Assembly: GCA_016722025.1 (NCBI GenBank)
Contig: JADKGZ010000001.1
Coordinates: 310,001 to 374,000, forward strand
Direction: 5' to 3'
Origin: Acidimicrobiaceae bacterium
GTDB lineage: Bacteria > Actinomycetota > Acidimicrobiia > Acidimicrobiales > Ilumatobacteraceae
Length of the DNA: 64,000 nt
The notes beneath the pieces are model-generated. The model did no database searches and was not told the origin of the DNA. It saw only the letters and a list, made by a program, of their open reading frames with translations. Within the stretch, counting starts at the first letter, position 1. Every line of letters starts with the position of its first letter. Below are positions 8,726 to 16,684 of this stretch, in pieces. A program made the position numbers and the translations under genes.

Positions 8726-8749
8726 ATTCTACCTATGCGCGTAGTGGTA
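8726..8749. promoter_or_regulatory. Divergent promoter/operator candidate between the SufR-like gene and mrp
   Basis: On the minus strand TAGAAT (8731-8726) lies six bases before the GTG of the regulator, the expected -10 position for a leaderless message. Overlapping it are inverted repeats TACC-N12-GGTA (8730-8733 and 8746-8749) and CTAC-N8-GTAG (8729-8732 and 8741-8744), which could be the operator for autoregulation and control of mrp. The repeats are short, so operator assignment is tentative. Confidence 0.45.
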
Positions 8750-8799
8750 ATTCGGACGCGCCGCCGGCGACCTGCGCCGCCCGACCATCGGAGACCCTG

Positions 8800-9945
8800 A
8801 TGCCCGTTGTCACGCACGAACAGATCATCGACGCCCTGCGCCCCGTGGAAGATCCCGAACTGCGCCGCAGCATCGTCGACCTGGGCATGGTGCGCGACGT
8901 GCGCATCGGCGACGACGGGGTGGTGGGTGTGCTCATCGCGCTCACCGTCGCCGGCTGCCCGCTGCGCAACGAGATCCAGAACCGAGTGGGCGGCGCGGTC
9001 ACCCAGGTCGCCGGCGTCACCGGCTTCACGCTCGACTTCACGGTGATGACCGACCAAGAGCGCGAGGAGCTGCGCGCCAAGCTGGGCGGCGGCCACAGCC
9101 ACGCGCCGGCACAGGGCGGCCATGGCCACGCCGAGGGCAAGGCCGTGCCGTTCAACGAGCCCGGCAACAAGACCCGCCCGCTGCTCATCAGCAGCGGCAA
9201 GGGTGGCGTGGGCAAGAGCAGCGTCACCGTCAACCTCGCCGTCGCGCTCGCCAGCCAGGGATACAGCGTGGGCATCGTCGACGCCGACATCTACGGCTAC
9301 TCGGTGCCGCGCATGCTGGGCACCGATCGCGACCCGGTGGTCATCGACGACATGCTCATCCCGCCGGAGAACCACGGCGTGCGCTGCATCTCCATCGGCT
9401 ACTTCGTGCCAGAAGGTCAGGCCATCATCTGGCGCGGCCCGATGCTGCACAAGGCGCTCGAGCAGTTCCTGGCCGACGTGTTCTGGGACGAGCCCGACTT
9501 CCTGCTCATCGACATGCCGCCCGGCACCGGCGACATCGCCCTCAGCCTCAGCCAGTACCTGCCACGCGCCGAGGTGTACGTCGTCACCACCCCGCAGCCC
9601 GCTGCCCAGAAGGTGGCCGCGCTCTCGGCGGCGATGGCCGCGAAGGTGAACCTGCCGGTGAAGGGCATCATCGAGAACATGAGCTGGTTCACCGGCGACG
9701 ACGGCACGCAGTACGAGATCTTCGGCAGTGGCGGTGGCCAGGCGCTGGCCGACGACCTGGGCGTGCCCCTGCTGGGCAAGCTGCCACTGGTGCCCGAGCT
9801 GCGCGAAGGCGGCGACAACGGCAACCCGATCACCGTCGCTCACCCCGAGAGCGAGGTCGCGCAGGCGTTCCAGGCCATCGCCCGCCGCATCGCCACCGAG
9901 CTGAAGTCGAAGAAGATCTTCAGCGCGGCACTCAAGGTGAACTGA
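8800..9945 (+). CDS. mrp: Mrp/ApbC-family Fe-S cluster carrier ATPase
   Basis: A 381-residue P-loop ATPase of the Mrp/NBP35/ApbC family that transfers Fe-S clusters to apoproteins. Residues about 5-85 are a MIP18/DUF59 domain (LRPVEDPELRRSIVDLGMVR). A His/Gly linker follows, then the deviant Walker A SSGKGGVGKSS near residue 130, DADIYGYSVPRMLG, and IDMPPGTGDIALSLSQ. The C-terminal CxxC of enterobacterial ApbC is absent: the segment reads ENMSWFTGDDGTQYEIFG, as I recall for other actinobacterial Mrps. GGAGA precedes the ATG at 8800. Confidence 0.92.
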   Translation: MPVVTHEQIIDALRPVEDPELRRSIVDLGMVRDVRIGDDGVVGVLIALTVAGCPLRNEIQNRVGGAVTQVAGVTGFTLDFTVMTDQEREELRAKLGGGHSHAPAQGGHGHAEGKAVPFNEPGNKTRPLLISSGKGGVGKSSVTVNLAVALASQGYSVGIVDADIYGYSVPRMLGTDRDPVVIDDMLIPPENHGVRCISIGYFVPEGQAIIWRGPMLHKALEQFLADVFWDEPDFLLIDMPPGTGDIALSLSQYLPRAEVYVVTTPQPAAQKVAALSAAMAAKVNLPVKGIIENMSWFTGDDGTQYEIFGSGGGQALADDLGVPLLGKLPLVPELREGGDNGNPITVAHPESEVAQAFQAIARRIATELKSKKIFSAALKVN

Positions 9946-10130
9946 CGCGCGCCGCTGAGGCGAGAACGACCACGACCACGAGAACGTCGCGCCCGGCACC
10001 AGATCCGCTCGACTCGCCCGTGACCGATGAGCGGGTCCTCGGGACCGTGCAAGGGCCTTCGTCTCTGGCCCGTACGACCATCACAGCGCATATTCGAGAT
10101 GGCCACCTTGAGCAGTGGGAGGGCATCGTG

Positions 10131-11057
10131 ATGAGGAACCGCACGAGGGTTGCGGGAGCAGCAATTCTTCTCTTGGCGGTGGTGAGCTGTGGCGAGGACA
10201 AGGTTGCCCAGAAACCTGCCGTTGCCTTCGAGGGCACGATCGTGCTGGCAGGGATGGTCGAGGTCGAGGGCGACTCGGGCACAACCATGGCGAGCGCGAT
10301 CTACCTGCTCGATGCGCAAGGAGCGCGCGTGTTGACGAGCAACGGCGCGATCCAGGACGCCAATCCAGCGTGGTCGCCCGACGGTCGGCAGATCGCGTAC
10401 ATCACCACCGACTATCAACTCGCCGTCATCAACCGCGACGGCACCGGCGGCGCCACCTTGACCCCGAAGAGCAGCGACCAATCGCTGTGGCCCAGCCATC
10501 CGGCGTGGCTGCCCAACGGAGACATCACCGTCGAAACGGACGGCAAGCTGGTCGTGCTGGGGGCCGACGGCACCGGCGTCGCCGTGCTGTCGCCACCCGA
10601 CTTCACCGACCTGTACACGCTGTCGCCGGACGGGACGCAGGTCGTCTACGACTGCTCCACGTCCGTTTCCTCGCAGATCTGCCGCTTCCGCCTGGACACC
10701 GGAGAGGCCCAGCCACGCGTCACCGCGCCGCGGCCGTTCTCTTCGTTCTCCTGGTCGCCTGACGGCACACAGATCGTTGCCGGCGGCTCGACAGGGGCAC
10801 AAGACCTTGCTGCCGATGAGATGTACGAGGACCTGTTCGTGTTCGGCGCCGACGGGAGCGGCATGCGCGCCCTCCCCCAACCCGGCGAAGAGGCGAACCC
10901 TGCCTGGTCGCCTGATGGGAAGAAGATCGTCTACAACGCATACGTCGGGTCTGGCTCGGACACCGAACTCGGGCTGTGGATGATGAACGCCGACGGCACC
11001 GGAGCCACGCTGCTGCTGAACAGAGCGCTCCGGCAGCCGGACTGGACAGCGCAGTGA
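10131..11057 (+). CDS. TolB-like beta-propeller lipoprotein
   Basis: A 308-residue exported lipoprotein. The ATG at 10131 is chosen because GGGAGGG lies eight bases upstream and it places a signal peptide with lipobox (AGAAILLLAVVSCGED) at the N-terminus. The mature part carries repeated PD40/WD40-like blades: NPAWSPDGRQIAYITTD, FSSFSWSPDGTQIVAGG and NPAWSPDGKKIVYNAYV. It resembles TolB C-terminal propellers, but no Tol genes are nearby, so the function is unknown. The 185 bases upstream of it hold nothing else I can support. Confidence 0.82.
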   Translation: MRNRTRVAGAAILLLAVVSCGEDKVAQKPAVAFEGTIVLAGMVEVEGDSGTTMASAIYLLDAQGARVLTSNGAIQDANPAWSPDGRQIAYITTDYQLAVINRDGTGGATLTPKSSDQSLWPSHPAWLPNGDITVETDGKLVVLGADGTGVAVLSPPDFTDLYTLSPDGTQVVYDCSTSVSSQICRFRLDTGEAQPRVTAPRPFSSFSWSPDGTQIVAGGSTGAQDLAADEMYEDLFVFGADGSGMRALPQPGEEANPAWSPDGKKIVYNAYVGSGSDTELGLWMMNADGTGATLLLNRALRQPDWTAQ

Positions 11058-11061
11058 GCGC

Positions 11062-11671
11062 TCAGTCGCCGCGGTGGCGTTGCTCGCGGAACGGGTCGCC
11101 GTACATGTGGTAGCCGTTGCGCTCCCAGAAGCCGGCCTGATCGCTGTCGCGCACTTCGATCGTGCGCACCCACTTCGCGCTCTTCCAGAAGTACAGGTGC
11201 GGCACCACGATGCGCACCGGGCCGCCATGGATGGGCTCGATCGGCTCGCCCTCGTACGCGTACGCCACGATCGCTTCGTCGGTGCTGATGTCGGCGAGCG
11301 GCAGGTTGGTGGTGTAGCCGTACTCGGCGTGCTCGAGCACGTGCGTGGCCCGGCGCTGCACGCCCGCACGCGCCAGCAGGTCGCGCACGCACACCCGTCC
11401 AGGTGGTGTCGAACTTGCTCCACTTGGTGACGCAGTGGATGTCGAACGTGAGCGACACGGAGGGCATCGCCTGCAACTCGTCGAGCCCGATGGTGAACGG
11501 GTGATCGACCAAGCCGCTGATGGTGAGATTCCATTCGCCCGGCTCGTACGTGGGCACATCGCCCACGTGCAGCACGGGGAAGCGATCGGTGAGGTACTGC
11601 CCCTTGGGCAAGCGGGCCGGCGAGTACCCCTTGGCGACCAGTTGGTCGCGGTTGCGATCGAAGAAGCCCAT
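11062..11671 (-). CDS. Sulfite-oxidase-like molybdopterin oxidoreductase (frameshifted as sequenced)
   Basis: A soluble protein of about 203 residues with the oxidoreductase molybdopterin-binding domain of the SUOX/YuiH group. Visible signatures are WNLTISGLVDHPFTIGLDEL, SLTFDIHCVTKWSKFDTTW (Cys is the likely Mo ligand), TNLPLADISTDEAIVAYAYE, GGPVRIVVPHLYFWKSAKWV and GFWERNGYHMYGDPFREQR. The frame breaks around base 11389, within what should read W-x-G-V-P-V-R-D-L-L. Start ATG at 11671. No Tat signal is seen, so it is probably cytosolic. Electron partner and substrate are unknown. Confidence 0.85.
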
Positions 11672-11726
11672 GCGCACAGTCTGCACCACTGAACGGCTGA
11701 CGGCTTGGCGCGTAAGGTGGGCGGTG

Positions 11727-12503
11727 ATGAGCGCCGTGCCTCCCCCACACCTGCCCCCTCCCCCACCCAACATGAGCCCACCCCCCGGTTACGTCGCGTA
11801 CGGCGGCTACGGCTCGGTGCAGGGCAACTTCCAACGCATCGGCGGCCTCACGAAGTGGCTGGTCGCCTTGCTGGGCATCACGCTGGTGGTGCAGGTCGTG
11901 ACGCTGCTGGTGCAGTTCACCCTGCGCGATGCAGCGCGCGACTTCCTCGACGACAGCATCTCGTCGTCGCAGTTCGACGACAAGCTGGGTCTCTACCTGG
12001 GCGTGGCGTTGCTGGCAGCTGCCATCTCGATCTCGCAAGCGGTCATCCTGATCATCTGGACCTACCGGTTGGCGAAGAACCATGCGGTCCTCGGCCGGCA
12101 GCCGCAGGCCTTCAGCGCCGGCAAGACCATCGCCGTCAACCTCCTCGGCGGCTGCACGCTGGGCATCTTGAACTTCTTCATGTGGCGCGAGCTGTGGAGG
12201 GCAAGCGACCCCGAGACAGCGCCCGGCGACCCCAGCTGGAAGCAGCGCACCGTGTCGCCGCTCGTCGGTCTCAACCTGGGTCTCTCGTTGGCAGGCATCG
12301 CCGCCGGCGTCTCGCTGGGCCTTTCCGGCTCCGTCGGTGGGGTGCGCACCACCGTCTCCACGAAGGATCTCGCCGAGAACCTCGACGACAAGCTGCTCTT
12401 CATCGCGGCCAGTGGGCTGCTGTCGCTGGCAGCATCGGCCGTCTTCATCCTGTTCGTGCGCCAGCTGTCGGCTCGCCACATGCGGGCGACACGCGAGTCG
12501 TGA
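11727..12503 (+). CDS. DUF4328-type multi-spanning membrane protein
   Basis: A 258-residue integral membrane protein. A Pro-rich, cytosolic N-terminus (PPPHLPPPPPNMSPPPGY) is followed by about six hydrophobic segments, including WLVALLGITLVVQVVTLLV, LGVALLAAAISISQAVILII and FIAASGLLSLAASAVFILFV. Segments such as IIWTYRLAKNHAVLG and LNFFMWRELWRAS fit DUF4328. TAAGGT (11713-11718) lies eight bases before the ATG and could be a -10 box for a short-leader transcript. Function unknown. Confidence 0.75.
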   Translation: MSAVPPPHLPPPPPNMSPPPGYVAYGGYGSVQGNFQRIGGLTKWLVALLGITLVVQVVTLLVQFTLRDAARDFLDDSISSSQFDDKLGLYLGVALLAAAISISQAVILIIWTYRLAKNHAVLGRQPQAFSAGKTIAVNLLGGCTLGILNFFMWRELWRASDPETAPGDPSWKQRTVSPLVGLNLGLSLAGIAAGVSLGLSGSVGGVRTTVSTKDLAENLDDKLLFIAASGLLSLAASAVFILFVRQLSARHMRATRES

Positions 12504-12516
12504 GGGCCGGTCACTG

Positions 12517-12978
12517 ATGCTGTACTTGGTGCGCCATGCAAAGGCCGGCGATCGCGCAGCCTGGAAGGGCGACGACCGCTTGCGGCCGCTCTCCAAGGAG
12601 GGTCGCCGGCAAGCCGACTCGCTGGCCCGGCTGCTGGCGCGGCTCACCACCGGCGAGCTGGTGAGCAGCCCCTACGAACGCTGCTTGCAGACCGTGCAAC
12701 CACTGTCGTCGGTGCTGCGCCAGCCGGTGCGGGAAGATGAGCGCCTCGGTGAGGCGATGGGGTTCGAGGGCGCGCTGGCACTGCTGGCCGAGCTGCCCGA
12801 CGGCAGCGTGCTGTGCAGCCACGGCGATGTCATCCCCGACACCATGGCGGCGTTGCAGCGGCGAGGCTGCACCATCGTGGGCGAGCCGAACTGGCGCAAA
12901 GGCAGCGTGTGGGTGCTGCAGCGCGACGGCGAGGGCGAGGTGGTGGAGGCCACCGCCTGGCCGCCACCCGAGCCCTGA
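12517..12978 (+). CDS. SixA-like histidine phosphatase
   Basis: A 153-residue member of the histidine phosphatase superfamily, short SixA type. The catalytic His lies in YLVRHAKAGDR at residues 3-13, a second Arg in SSPYERCLQTVQPL, and the second His in VLCSHGDVIPD. SixA proteins dephosphorylate phosphohistidine or small phosphometabolites; the target here is unknown. It starts 11 bases after the DUF4328 gene stop, so the two are probably co-transcribed. Confidence 0.85.
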   Translation: MLYLVRHAKAGDRAAWKGDDRLRPLSKEGRRQADSLARLLARLTTGELVSSPYERCLQTVQPLSSVLRQPVREDERLGEAMGFEGALALLAELPDGSVLCSHGDVIPDTMAALQRRGCTIVGEPNWRKGSVWVLQRDGEGEVVEATAWPPPEP

Positions 12979-12982
12979 GCGA

Positions 12983-13447
12983 TCAGTCGCTGGTGCAGGT
13001 GAAGCTGGACCCGTTGCGCACGCAGTTGTCGCTGGTGAGGATGTAGACCCACAGCGCGATGGCCACGACCACCAGGATGATGCCGATCACCAGACCGGCG
13101 ATGGCCATGCCGCGACCCTTGCGCGCGTTGTCCTTGGTCTGCTTGAGACCGATGAACCCGAAGATGATGCCCAGCACGCCCGGGATCTGCAAACCCCAGA
13201 AGCAGGGCACGATGCCGACCAGGCTGAGCACCATCGAGGCGACGGCCATGCCCGAGTTGCCCTGCGGGGTCATCGGCTGACCCGAGTAGGCCTGGTAGCC
13301 GGGAGGCGGCTGGAAACCGCCGGGGCCGGACGGCACGTTGGGCGGGGGCGGCGGGGTGCCTGCGAGCCGCGACAATAGTGCGGGCCCGGCCCACGCCGTG
13401 GTGATCGCCACCGATGTGGCACTCGTAGGCTCGGCGCATGAGTGCAA
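12983..13447 (-). CDS. DUF4190-type small membrane protein
   Basis: A small membrane protein with a Pro-rich N-terminus (GTPPPPPNVPSGPGGFQPPP) and two hydrophobic segments: MAVASMVLSLVGIVPCFWGL with VLGIIFGFIGLKQTKDNAR, and GMAIAGLVIGIILVVVAIAL. This is the DUF4190 layout. The C-terminus NCVRNGSSFTCTSD is extracytoplasmic with a Cys pair. The ATG at 13447 overlaps the divergent dehydratase start, so a shorter form beginning near 13376 is possible; the start is uncertain. Confidence 0.68.
   Translation of the reverse strand: MHSCAEPTSATSVAITTAWAGPALLSRLAGTPPPPPNVPSGPGGFQPPPGYQAYSGQPMTPQGNSGMAVASMVLSLVGIVPCFWGLQIPGVLGIIFGFIGLKQTKDNARKGRGMAIAGLVIGIILVVVAIALWVYILTSDNCVRNGSSFTCTSD
13426..13431 (+). 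promoter_or_regulatory. -10 box of a leaderless promoter for the PLP dehydratase gene
   Basis: TAGGCT ends six bases before the ATG at 13438, with no ribosome binding site in between. This is the spacing at which transcription begins on the start codon itself. The same arrangement is seen before several other genes here. Confidence 0.5.
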
Positions 13448-14421
13448 TTGCGACCGGAACGACCGCTGCGGCTCCGGCGGTCACACCGCCCGACATCGAG
13501 GCTGCTGCCCACCGGCTGGCCGGCCACGTACGGACGACACCGGTGATCAGCATGTCGGCATCCGATCTCGACCTGCCCGTGCCGGTGCTGCTGAAGCTGG
13601 AACTGCTGCAACACGTCGGCAGCTTCAAGCCGCGCGGCGCGTTCAATCGCGTGCTCTCTGCCGCGCACGTACCGTCGGCCGGCCTGATCGCCGCATCGGG
13701 TGGCAACCACGGCGCGGCGCTGGCATTCGTGGCCCGCTCACTGGGGCTGCGCGCGGAGGTGTTCGTTCCATCGAGCAGCCCGGCCATGAAGCGCGACCGA
13801 ATTGCATCGCTGGGCGCGACCGTGCACGTGGTCGAGGGGCTCTACGACGATGCGCAGGCCGCTGCCACCGCACGCCAGGCCGCTACCGGCGCGTTGGCGG
13901 TGCACCCCTTCGAGCACCCCGATGTGGTGGCCGGGCAGGGCACCATGGCCCGCGAGCTGGAGCACCAGCTCGCCGCGCTCGGCACCGACTTCGACACGGT
14001 GCTGGTGGCCTCGGGTGGCGGTGGGTTCACCGCTGGGCAGGCCGCGTGGTTCGCCGGTCGCAAGCAGGTGGTGAGCGTCGAGCCCGAGACCAGCCAGTGC
14101 TTGCGCGCTGCACGCCTGGCCGGCGCGCCGGTGGAAGTGAGCGTGGCCGGGGTGGCCGCCGATTCGCTGGGCGCCAAGCAGCTGGGCGGCGTGGCCTGGA
14201 GCATCGTGCAGCACTACGTGGGGGCCTCGGTCACCGTCACCGACGACGAGATTCGTGCCGCGCAGCGGTTGCTCTGGGATCGCCTGCGGTTGGTGGCCGA
14301 ACCGGGCGGGGCCACGGCGCTCGCTGCGCTGCACAGCGGTGCGTACACGCCCGAGCCCGGCGAGCGCGTCGTGGTCGTGGTCTGCGGCTCGAACTGCGAC
14401 CCGGCCACCGTCGTCGGCTGA
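13438..14421 (+). CDS. Threonine/serine dehydratase-family PLP enzyme
   Basis: A 327-residue fold-type II PLP enzyme. The Schiff-base lysine is in VGSFKPRGAFNRVL near residue 64, the substrate loop is ASGGNHGAALAFVA, and the phosphate-binding loop is VASGGGGFTAGQAA. The protein ends with VVVVCGSNCDPATV, lacks an ACT domain and is of catabolic-dehydratase or racemase length. Reaction: threonine (or serine) to 2-oxobutyrate (or pyruvate) and ammonia; serine racemase-like activity cannot be excluded. Confidence 0.85.
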   Translation: MSAIATGTTAAAPAVTPPDIEAAAHRLAGHVRTTPVISMSASDLDLPVPVLLKLELLQHVGSFKPRGAFNRVLSAAHVPSAGLIAASGGNHGAALAFVARSLGLRAEVFVPSSSPAMKRDRIASLGATVHVVEGLYDDAQAAATARQAATGALAVHPFEHPDVVAGQGTMARELEHQLAALGTDFDTVLVASGGGGFTAGQAAWFAGRKQVVSVEPETSQCLRAARLAGAPVEVSVAGVAADSLGAKQLGGVAWSIVQHYVGASVTVTDDEIRAAQRLLWDRLRLVAEPGGATALAALHSGAYTPEPGERVVVVVCGSNCDPATVVG

Positions 14422-14446
14422 GCGGCGAGCTGCTTGCCGTCAGCCG
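14415..14446. terminator. Bidirectional terminator hairpin overlapping two stop codons
   Basis: CGGCTGA (14415-14421) pairs with TCAGCCG (14440-14446), and CGGC (14423-14426) with GCCG (14436-14439), giving an 11-bp stem with a one-base bulge. The stop codons of the convergent dehydratase and ccmI genes are the outer part of the stem. Position and symmetry fit a shared terminator. Confidence 0.6.
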
Positions 14447-15576
14447 CCGGCGACTTCGTCGAGCACCGTCTGCACGAACGGCACCACGTCGGCCGGGGCG
14501 TCGAGTGCAAGGCACTGCTCGCCTTCGGTCTGCGTCAGCTGATCGTCGGGCTCGTCGACGAAGTAGTGGCTGGCGAGGGCCAGCAAACAATGCGCGTCGG
14601 CGTAGTCGGGGTTGCGATCGGCGACGGTCTGCATCAGCTCCAACCCTTGCGACACCTGGTCGGTGTTGCCGGAATCGCGACCGTTGAGCGCGACCAGGTA
14701 CCCCGAGTAGGCCCGAGCAGCCAGGTTGCCAGGGTCGAGTTCCAGCACCCGCTGGTAGAGGCCCAGCGCGTCGGCGTACTCGCCTGCGGTCTGGGCGGCG
14801 TCAGCCTGTGCCAGCAGCGTCGCAACATCGTCGCCGGTGGTGGTTGGTGTCTCGCCGGTGATGCGCGCGATCAGACCCTGGATCATCGGCACCATCTCCT
14901 GCGGCGGGTTCAGCTCCAGGCAGCGAGCGCCCTCGCTGGTGACCAGCGCTTCGTCGGGCGGGTCGAGGAAGTTGCCACCCGCCACGGCGAGCAGGCAGTG
15001 CGGGTCGCCGTACGACTCGTCGAGCAGCGCTGCTGCCTGCAGGCCGGCGACCCCGTCCTGCACCATCTGCTGGTCGCCGGCGCGCTGGCCGTCGAGCACC
15101 AGCAGGTAGGCGCTGTACGTGGCAGCTTCGGCGTTGCCGGGTTCCAGCTCGAGCACGCGCTCGAAGGCCGCGCGAGCAGCGGCTGCGCTGGCTGCGTCGG
15201 TGTTCATCAGCCGCCGGCCCTCTGACAGCTGCACGGCGATCTCATCGACCGCCTGGCCACCGGTGAGGCTCTGCCCGGGCAGGCGTTGGCCGGCCGAGCG
15301 CGCCACGAACACACCCAGCGCAAGCGCAACGGCCAGCGTGCCGACGATCAGTGCTGGTCGCCGCCACCACTGCGACGTCGGCTTCGGCGGCAACGAACTG
15401 CGGCCGTCCTCGATCTCGCGCATCACCGCCGCGGCGCGCGCCACGTAGCCGTCGCGCAGCGCGTGGAAGTCGTGGTCGTCGACATCGCCCACGTCGTGCT
15501 CGCGCTCGATGTCGCGGATGCTGCTGAGCAGGAACCGGCGCTGCTCCTCCAGCTCGGCCAACCGGTCGGGGTTCAC
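14440..15576 (-). CDS. ccmI: Cytochrome c maturation protein CcmI/CycH-like (TPR)
   Basis: A 378-residue membrane-anchored TPR protein. The N-terminal part (LEEQRRFLLSSIRDIEREHD and DDHDFHALRDGYVARAAAV) is typical of the CcmI-type N-terminus, followed by one membrane segment (PALIVGTLAVALALGVFVA). The periplasmic part has tandem TPR-like helices, with two near-duplicate blocks FERVLELEPGNAEAATYSAY and YQRVLELDPGNLAARAYSGY. CcmI presents apocytochrome c to the haem ligation complex. The GTG at 15576 overlaps the ccmH stop. This is the last gene of the ccm cluster. Confidence 0.82.
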   Translation of the reverse strand: MNPDRLAELEEQRRFLLSSIRDIEREHDVGDVDDHDFHALRDGYVARAAAVMREIEDGRSSLPPKPTSQWWRRPALIVGTLAVALALGVFVARSAGQRLPGQSLTGGQAVDEIAVQLSEGRRLMNTDAASAAAARAAFERVLELEPGNAEAATYSAYLLVLDGQRAGDQQMVQDGVAGLQAAALLDESYGDPHCLLAVAGGNFLDPPDEALVTSEGARCLELNPPQEMVPMIQGLIARITGETPTTTGDDVATLLAQADAAQTAGEYADALGLYQRVLELDPGNLAARAYSGYLVALNGRDSGNTDQVSQGLELMQTVADRNPDYADAHCLLALASHYFVDEPDDQLTQTEGEQCLALDAPADVVPFVQTVLDEVAGG

Positions 15577-16070
15577 GGCTCGTCGACCTCCGTGAGGGGC
15601 TCGGCAGCAAGTGCGGCCTCCACCTTCGCCCGATCCGCGTCGTCGGGCACGGTGTCGACGTTGCGCCGCCAGCGACGGAACGAGAAGAACAGGCCCACAC
15701 AGGCACAGACCAGGGCGCCCGCCGGCAACACCCACACCAACGACTCGAAGCCACTGGCCTTGGGCACCAGCTGGGTCTTCGCCTCGAACTGCTGCACGAT
15801 GTAGGCGATGATCTCGTCGTCGGTGGCATCGGTGGTGGTGACCTGCGCCTTGATCTCGGCGCGGATGTTGGCCGACGACGGGTTGCGCGACTCGTAGACG
15901 GTCTCCCCGTTGCACACCGGGCAGGCGAGCTGCTTGCTGATCTCCTCCACCCGCTCCTCCGGCGTGCGGGCGCCGGCATCGCGCGTGCTGCCCACGGCCA
16001 GCAGGCCGGCAACGACCAGCACGAGCAGCACCCAGCCCGGCCAACGCTTCAACGATGCGGCCCGGCTCAT
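15573..16070 (-). CDS. ccmH: Cytochrome c maturation protein CcmH
   Basis: A 165-residue membrane protein with a signal/anchor segment (GWVLLVLVVAGLLAVGS), the redox motif QLACPVCNGETVYES (CxxC) near residue 50, and a second membrane segment (LVWVLPAGALVCACVGLFF). CcmH keeps the CxxCH cysteines of apocytochrome c reduced for haem ligation. It overlaps both ccmG (ATG at 16070) and ccmI. Confidence 0.92.
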   Translation of the reverse strand: MSRAASLKRWPGWVLLVLVVAGLLAVGSTRDAGARTPEERVEEISKQLACPVCNGETVYESRNPSSANIRAEIKAQVTTTDATDDEIIAYIVQQFEAKTQLVPKASGFESLVWVLPAGALVCACVGLFFSFRRWRRNVDTVPDDADRAKVEAALAAEPLTEVDEP

Positions 16071-16684
16071 GACGCCTCGTACAGATCGCGTTGCTGCTGC
16101 ACCAGTTGCGACAGCGTGATGGCATCCACCTGACCCGCCCAGCGAACGCGCACGACGCCATCGGGGTCGACGATGAACGTCTCGGGCACCTGTGAGACGC
16201 CGAACGACACGTACACCAGACCGTCCTCGTCGCGTAGCGCCGGCCACGCCCCGCCGCGCTCGTCGAAGAACGCGCGCACGTCGGCCTCGCTGTCGATGTC
16301 TTGCGCGATCGTGTAGAGCTCGGCGCCGTTGTCGAACGTGGCCTGCTGCTCGACGAACTTCACCAGCTCCGGGTGCTCGGCCTTGCACGGCACGCAGTCG
16401 GATTGGAAGAAGTTGAGCACGACCCAACTTCCCTTGCGGCGAGCGAGGTCGAACGGCTCGCCGTCGATGGTGGTGCCGCGCAACGACGGCGCCGGCCGGC
16501 CGATGAGCGGGCTGTCGACCACGCCCAACTCGTCGGCGGTGCCCGACCTGCTGACGGCCAGCACCCAGAACAGGCCGGCGAGCACAGCGGCCACGGCCAG
16601 CACGATGATGGGAGCGATGCGGCGCCGCGAGGGCGCTGCGCCCAGCTCGAGCTCGGCGCCGGGATCAGCGCCGGGCTCAGACAT
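16067..16684 (-). CDS. ccmG: Membrane-anchored thioredoxin-fold protein CcmG/DsbE
   Basis: A 205-residue thiol-disulfide oxidoreductase. One membrane anchor (APIIVLAVAAVLAGLFWVLA) precedes a TlpA/ResA-like thioredoxin domain with the active site FFQSDCVPCKAEHPELV near residue 100 and the cis-Pro region VSQVPETFIVDPDGVVRV. It supplies electrons to CcmH and apocytochrome c on the outer face of the membrane. It overlaps ccmF by eight bases and ccmH by four. Confidence 0.92.
   Translation of the reverse strand: MSEPGADPGAELELGAAPSRRRIAPIIVLAVAAVLAGLFWVLAVSRSGTADELGVVDSPLIGRPAPSLRGTTIDGEPFDLARRKGSWVVLNFFQSDCVPCKAEHPELVKFVEQQATFDNGAELYTIAQDIDSEADVRAFFDERGGAWPALRDEDGLVYVSFGVSQVPETFIVDPDGVVRVRWAGQVDAITLSQLVQQQRDLYEAS

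Noticed and set aside
10020..10130. In-frame N-terminal extension of the beta-propeller lipoprotein
   Set aside because: The later ATG at 10131 has a good ribosome binding site and puts the lipoprotein signal peptide at the N-terminus.
9840..12650. Long minus-strand open frame across the mrp end, beta-propeller lipoprotein and membrane protein genes
   Set aside because: It passes through genes with clear lipobox, propeller and membrane signatures on the other frames; no coherent protein family is visible in it.
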